Notes under the pieces: model-generated
Told to the model about the DNA's origin: nothing
Database searches by the model: none
What the model saw: only the letters and a program-made list of their open reading frames with translations
In this document: positions 62,028 to 64,000 of the stretch, piece by piece
Layout: every line of letters begins with the position of its first letter
Position numbering within the stretch: position 1 is the stretch's first letter
Translations under genes and position numbers: made by a program
Assembly (NCBI RefSeq): GCF_002812205.1
Contig: NZ_NPEA01000006.1
Location: 1 to 64,000, forward strand
Reading direction: 5' to 3'
Length of the DNA stretch: 64,000 nt
Origin: Leptospira neocaledonica
GTDB lineage: Bacteria; Spirochaetota; Leptospiria; Leptospirales; Leptospiraceae

Positions 62028-62492
62028 TTACGCTTCGGTAGAAACGACTTCCTCTTTCTTCACATTTACAGTGATAGTTGGGAGGATACCTTCTGCAAGA
62101 CGCACTTTCAATTTATAGGAACCTAGGTTGCGGATAGGCTCTGGGAATTCGATTTTACGTTTGTCTACTTCGAATCCAGCGGTTTTTAATAATGCTGCAA
62201 CATCAGCAGGAGTTACCGCTCCAAAAAGTTTATCGCCACCTCCGGTTTTAACGGAAATTTCGAATTCTTTTCCGTTCAATCCAGAAGATACAGATTCCAT
62301 ATCTTTTTTGCGTTTTTCTTTTTTAAGATCCGCAAGTTTCTTCTGGTGAAGAGCCATTTTGGTCTTACCTTCAGAAGCTCTTACAGCAAGTCTTTGAGGA
62401 AAAAGAAAATTACGAGCGAATCCGTCCGCAACTTCCTTTACATCACCCGCATCTCCTAAGTTAGAAACATCTTTTTGTAATATTACTCTCAT
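62028..62492 (-). CDS. rplI: 50S ribosomal protein L9
   Basis: A 154-residue protein of normal size. MRVILQKDVSNLGDAGDVKEV and GFARNFLFPQRLAV are the N-terminal rRNA-binding domain; a long helix follows and the C-terminal domain contains FGAVTPADVAALL. A strong GAGGAGAAAC site precedes the ATG, 10 bases after rpsR. Confidence 0.98.
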   Translation of the reverse strand: MRVILQKDVSNLGDAGDVKEVADGFARNFLFPQRLAVRASEGKTKMALHQKKLADLKKEKRKKDMESVSSGLNGKEFEISVKTGGGDKLFGAVTPADVAALLKTAGFEVDKRKIEFPEPIRNLGSYKLKVRLAEGILPTITVNVKKEEVVSTEA

Positions 62493-62502
62493 TTGTTTCT
62501 CC

Positions 62503-62817
62503 TCAGTTTACTTTAAACGGCAGAAGACCGATGCTGCGCGCTTTGCGAATTTCTCTCGCAAGAATTCTTTGGTATTTTGCGGAAGTTCCAGTAATTCTTC
62601 TTGGAATGATCTTACCACGGTTAGTAATGAATCTTTCCAAAAGTTCCGTGTTCTTATAATTGATCTGCTTAGCAAGTTCAGGGTCTGCAGTAAAACGGCA
62701 AACTTTCTTCTTATACTTGTTTTGCTTTTTAGGCGGGCGTCCTCCGTCTTGATCTAAAGGCATGCCCTCAGCAGTAATTTCCTGCTTTAATTCTTCTTGT
62801 ATTTCATTATCTGACAT
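62503..62817 (-). CDS. rpsR: 30S ribosomal protein S18 with extended N-terminus
   Basis: A 104-residue protein, about 30 longer than E. coli S18 because of an acidic then basic N-terminal extension. The S18 core is complete: [19 protein letters not shown] and [20 protein letters not shown]18 pairs with S6 on the 30S platform. It is 14 bases after ssb and 10 before rplI. Confidence 0.97.
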   Translation of the reverse strand: MSDNEIQEELKQEITAEGMPLDQDGGRPPKKQNKYKKKVCRFTADPELAKQINYKNTELLERFITNRGKIIPRRITGTSAKYQRILAREIRKARSIGLLPFKVN

Positions 62818-62831
62818 GATTGTTGTCCTCG

Positions 62832-63272
62832 TTAAAAAGGTATATCGTCGTCCATTCCGGAACTTCCCATATCATCTTGAGCAGATGAATAAGAAGAAGA
62901 TCCGCTACTTGCGGAAGAGCCGTACTCTCCGCTTCCATTCTCCCTTGCACCACCGATCATCTGGAAATTTTCCACAACGATACGAATGCGGGAGGCCTTC
63001 TTGCCTTCCATGGTTTCCCAGGTATCCTGCTTCAGGCGTCCCTCGATTACGAGTTGTTTGCCTTTCTTGCAGTATTGCTGGATGATATCCGCGCCTTTTC
63101 CCCAAGCCTCGCAGTCGAAAAAATGAGTTTCCTCTTTTTTCTCTCCGCCGGTTACATAAGTGCGACCGTTAGCTAAGGAAAAATTCACAAGAGAAGTCCC
63201 GTTCACGGTTTTGAATTCCGGATCACGGGTCAGGCGCCCAACAAGGGTCACCCGATTGATATCGTTAGCCAT
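62832..63272 (-). CDS. ssb: Single-stranded DNA-binding protein
   Basis: A 146-residue OB-fold protein that protects single-stranded DNA during replication and repair. It starts [16 protein letters not shown], has [19 protein letters not shown] in the core, and after a Gly/Ser-rich linker ends with the acidic tip DDDIPF that recruits partner enzymes. The start overlaps the rpsF end by 8 bases. Confidence 0.97.
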   Translation of the reverse strand: MANDINRVTLVGRLTRDPEFKTVNGTSLVNFSLANGRTYVTGGEKKEETHFFDCEAWGKGADIIQQYCKKGKQLVIEGRLKQDTWETMEGKKASRIRIVVENFQMIGGARENGSGEYGSSASSGSSSYSSAQDDMGSSGMDDDIPF

Positions 63273-63540
63273 TGAGGCGGACGATCATAGAGCGCAGTAA
63301 ATTTTGGTTCAGACCAAAGTCACGCTCTACCTTTTCTAAGGCGGATTGTTCTGCATTCACTTTGAAGTGAGTGAATATTCCGTAGTCTTGGTGTTGGATT
63401 GGATGCCAAAGTTTCTTTTGACCCCATTCTTCTTCTGCGGTCACGTTGATGGAATGCTTTTTGAAGATCTCTAGGACCTCAGTTTTAGCTACTTCCTTCG
63501 CGGTTGAACGCGTGATTGTAGTTATCTCGTAGTTTCTCAA
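63265..63540 (-). CDS. rpsF: 30S ribosomal protein S6
   Basis: A 91-residue protein of normal length, beginning NYEITTITRSTAKEV and containing WGQKKLWHPIQHQDYGIFTHFKV-type S6 segments. It starts with TTG; TAGGAGAAACT is correctly spaced. It is the first gene of the long minus-strand block, and its leader has a stem-loop that may be the S6:S18 autoregulatory site. Confidence 0.96.
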   Translation of the reverse strand: MRNYEITTITRSTAKEVAKTEVLEIFKKHSINVTAEEEWGQKKLWHPIQHQDYGIFTHFKVNAEQSALEKVERDFGLNQNLLRSMIVRLNG

Positions 63541-63566
63541 AAGTTTCTCCTATGGGAAAATGCCCG

Positions 63567-63588
63567 TCTGCGCAATGCGGCGAGCAGA
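63567..63588 (-). promoter_or_regulatory. Candidate S6:S18 leader hairpin of rpsF
   Basis: In the rpsF leader TCTGC and GCAGA pair around a loop containing a CCG triplet (TCGCCGCATTGC). S6 and S18 are known in many bacteria to bind such a hairpin with a conserved CCG in their own mRNA and repress translation. It lies 27-48 bases before the start codon. Confidence 0.4.
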
Positions 63589-63797
63589 AGAACCGAATTT
63601 TGTCCTATTTTCGGCTTTAGGGGCAAGGGGTCAAGTGGAATGTATTTGGGCGTCTTAGGCACCAAAAATGTTGCTAAGGCGTAATTAGAATGAGTATTCC
63701 GGGACCTTCTTCTTTTCTTAATTTTCATTTTCCAAGTCCGTCCTTTGACTCTCCAAAATGCGAAGGAATCTATTTTCTACCCTGTAACCCAATTCTT

Positions 63798-63827
63798 CAT
63801 GAATTTCGCTTGTAATTTCATGAAATT
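63798..63827 (+). promoter_or_regulatory. Palindrome and spaced repeats upstream of antitoxin-like gene
   Basis: AATTTCATGAAATT (63814..63827) is a perfect 14-base palindrome; a second CATGAA (63798..63803) lies 21 bases before its counterpart. Both are within 60 bases of the next ATG, the normal place for the operator of a self-regulating ribbon-helix-helix antitoxin. Confidence 0.5.
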
Positions 63828-63855
63828 GAATCACCCTTTGTGGGAGGTTCGGAAT

Positions 63856-64000
63856 ATGGCAAACTTACAAGTCAGGGACATAGACGACAGACTCTACGAA
63901 GCATTAAAAAGGAGGGCCGAAATGGAACACAGATCCATAAGCCAAGAAGTAGTTCTTCTAATTGAAAACTATCTAGCCCACGACAATAAAGAATCCGAAC
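63856..64000 (+). CDS. Ribbon-helix-helix antitoxin-like protein (FitA/VapB type), truncated by window end
   Basis: Forty-eight codons are visible. The sequence starts ANLQVRDIDDRLYEALKRRA, then EMEHRSISQEVVLLIENYL, which is the ribbon-helix-helix fold of FitA-like antitoxins: the first strand binds DNA and the SISQEV turn joins the helices. A GGGAGG site lies before the ATG. In such loci a PIN-domain toxin gene normally follows, but the window ends here. The palindromic site just upstream fits autoregulation. Confidence 0.75.
   Translation, partial: MANLQVRDIDDRLYEALKRRAEMEHRSISQEVVLLIENYLAHDNKESE

Larger units (their letters stand above)
63541..63855. other. Gene-free region between rpsF and the antitoxin-like gene
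   Basis: These 315 bases between divergent genes hold the rpsF leader with its hairpin (63567..63588), a TTGACC hexamer on the minus strand at 63629..63634 without a clear -10, and the CATGAA repeats near the right end. A 63-codon frame on the minus strand (63537..63728) is Arg/Leu/Pro-rich and not convincing as a gene. I see nothing else. Confidence 0.6.

Noticed and set aside
63537..63728. 63-codon frame on the minus strand upstream of rpsF
   Set aside because: Arg/Leu/Pro-rich, no family resemblance, and it occupies the rpsF leader where a regulatory hairpin is expected.

Overview
The window is a chromosomal segment of a Leptospira species. The strongest marker is a complete lipL32 (8663..9469), the major lipoprotein found in pathogenic and intermediate leptospires. 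All five residues known as calcium ligands in the L. interrogans protein are conserved, but the sequence is clearly diverged from what I remember of that protein. With the moderate base composition this suggests the intermediate (P2) clade; the clade assignment is inference. There are no rRNA or tRNA genes, CRISPR arrays, insertion sequences or phage genes that I can see, so this is mostly core genome with some unusual proteins.

Layout. 1-5.2 kb: end of a short-chain dehydrogenase, a glutathione transferase, a small conserved protein, an M3 oligopeptidase, a lipoprotein and a double-hotdog MaoC protein. 5.3-7.8 kb: a minus-strand operon metK - transketolase C-terminal half - clpS. 8-20.5 kb: a short ParB-like protein with a Trp-rich tail, lipL32, an acyl-CoA dehydrogenase, an adenylate cyclase, an ammonium transporter fused to a chemotaxis signalling domain, a class II-like photolyase, and groES-groEL behind two CIRCE-like operators. 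20.5-29.8 kb (minus strand): a 1655-residue aromatic-repeat protein, a DUF167 protein, murJ, a STAS/zinc-ribbon protein, a membrane sensor-like protein and lipB. 29.8-34.8 kb: a SocA/Panacea-like protein, panD, a secreted protein, two small proteins, an HATPase-HDOD protein and an ABC ATPase. 35-42.4 kb (minus strand): topA, a DUF2236 protein, cysK, a class II GAPDH-like protein, a gamma carbonic anhydrase and a membrane glycosyltransferase-like protein. 42.5-49.6 kb: a signal-peptidase-like protein lacking both catalytic residues, gap-pgk-tpiA, secG, an exported protein and a histidine kinase/receiver-HATPase pair. 49.8-63.5 kb: a long minus-strand block whose transcription order is rpsF-ssb-rpsR-rplI-dnaB-aspS-phoH-pgpH-ybeY-recO-small membrane protein-argS-cinA-beta-propeller. 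The right edge holds a ribbon-helix-helix antitoxin-like gene.

The genes form several modules: lower glycolysis with secretion (gap-pgk-tpiA-secG), a replication/translation/ribosome-maturation block, a chaperonin operon under HrcA-type control, and several signalling proteins (cyclic nucleotide, chemotaxis-like, two-component, HDOD, c-di-AMP hydrolase). Many genes start with TTG or GTG and overlap their neighbours by 1 to about 30 bases, pointing to translational coupling. Intergenic inverted repeats with arms of the type CACACAGAGGCAC sit at convergent gene ends, and a 165-bp near-perfect palindrome with a GC-rich core lies between an ABC ATPase and topA.
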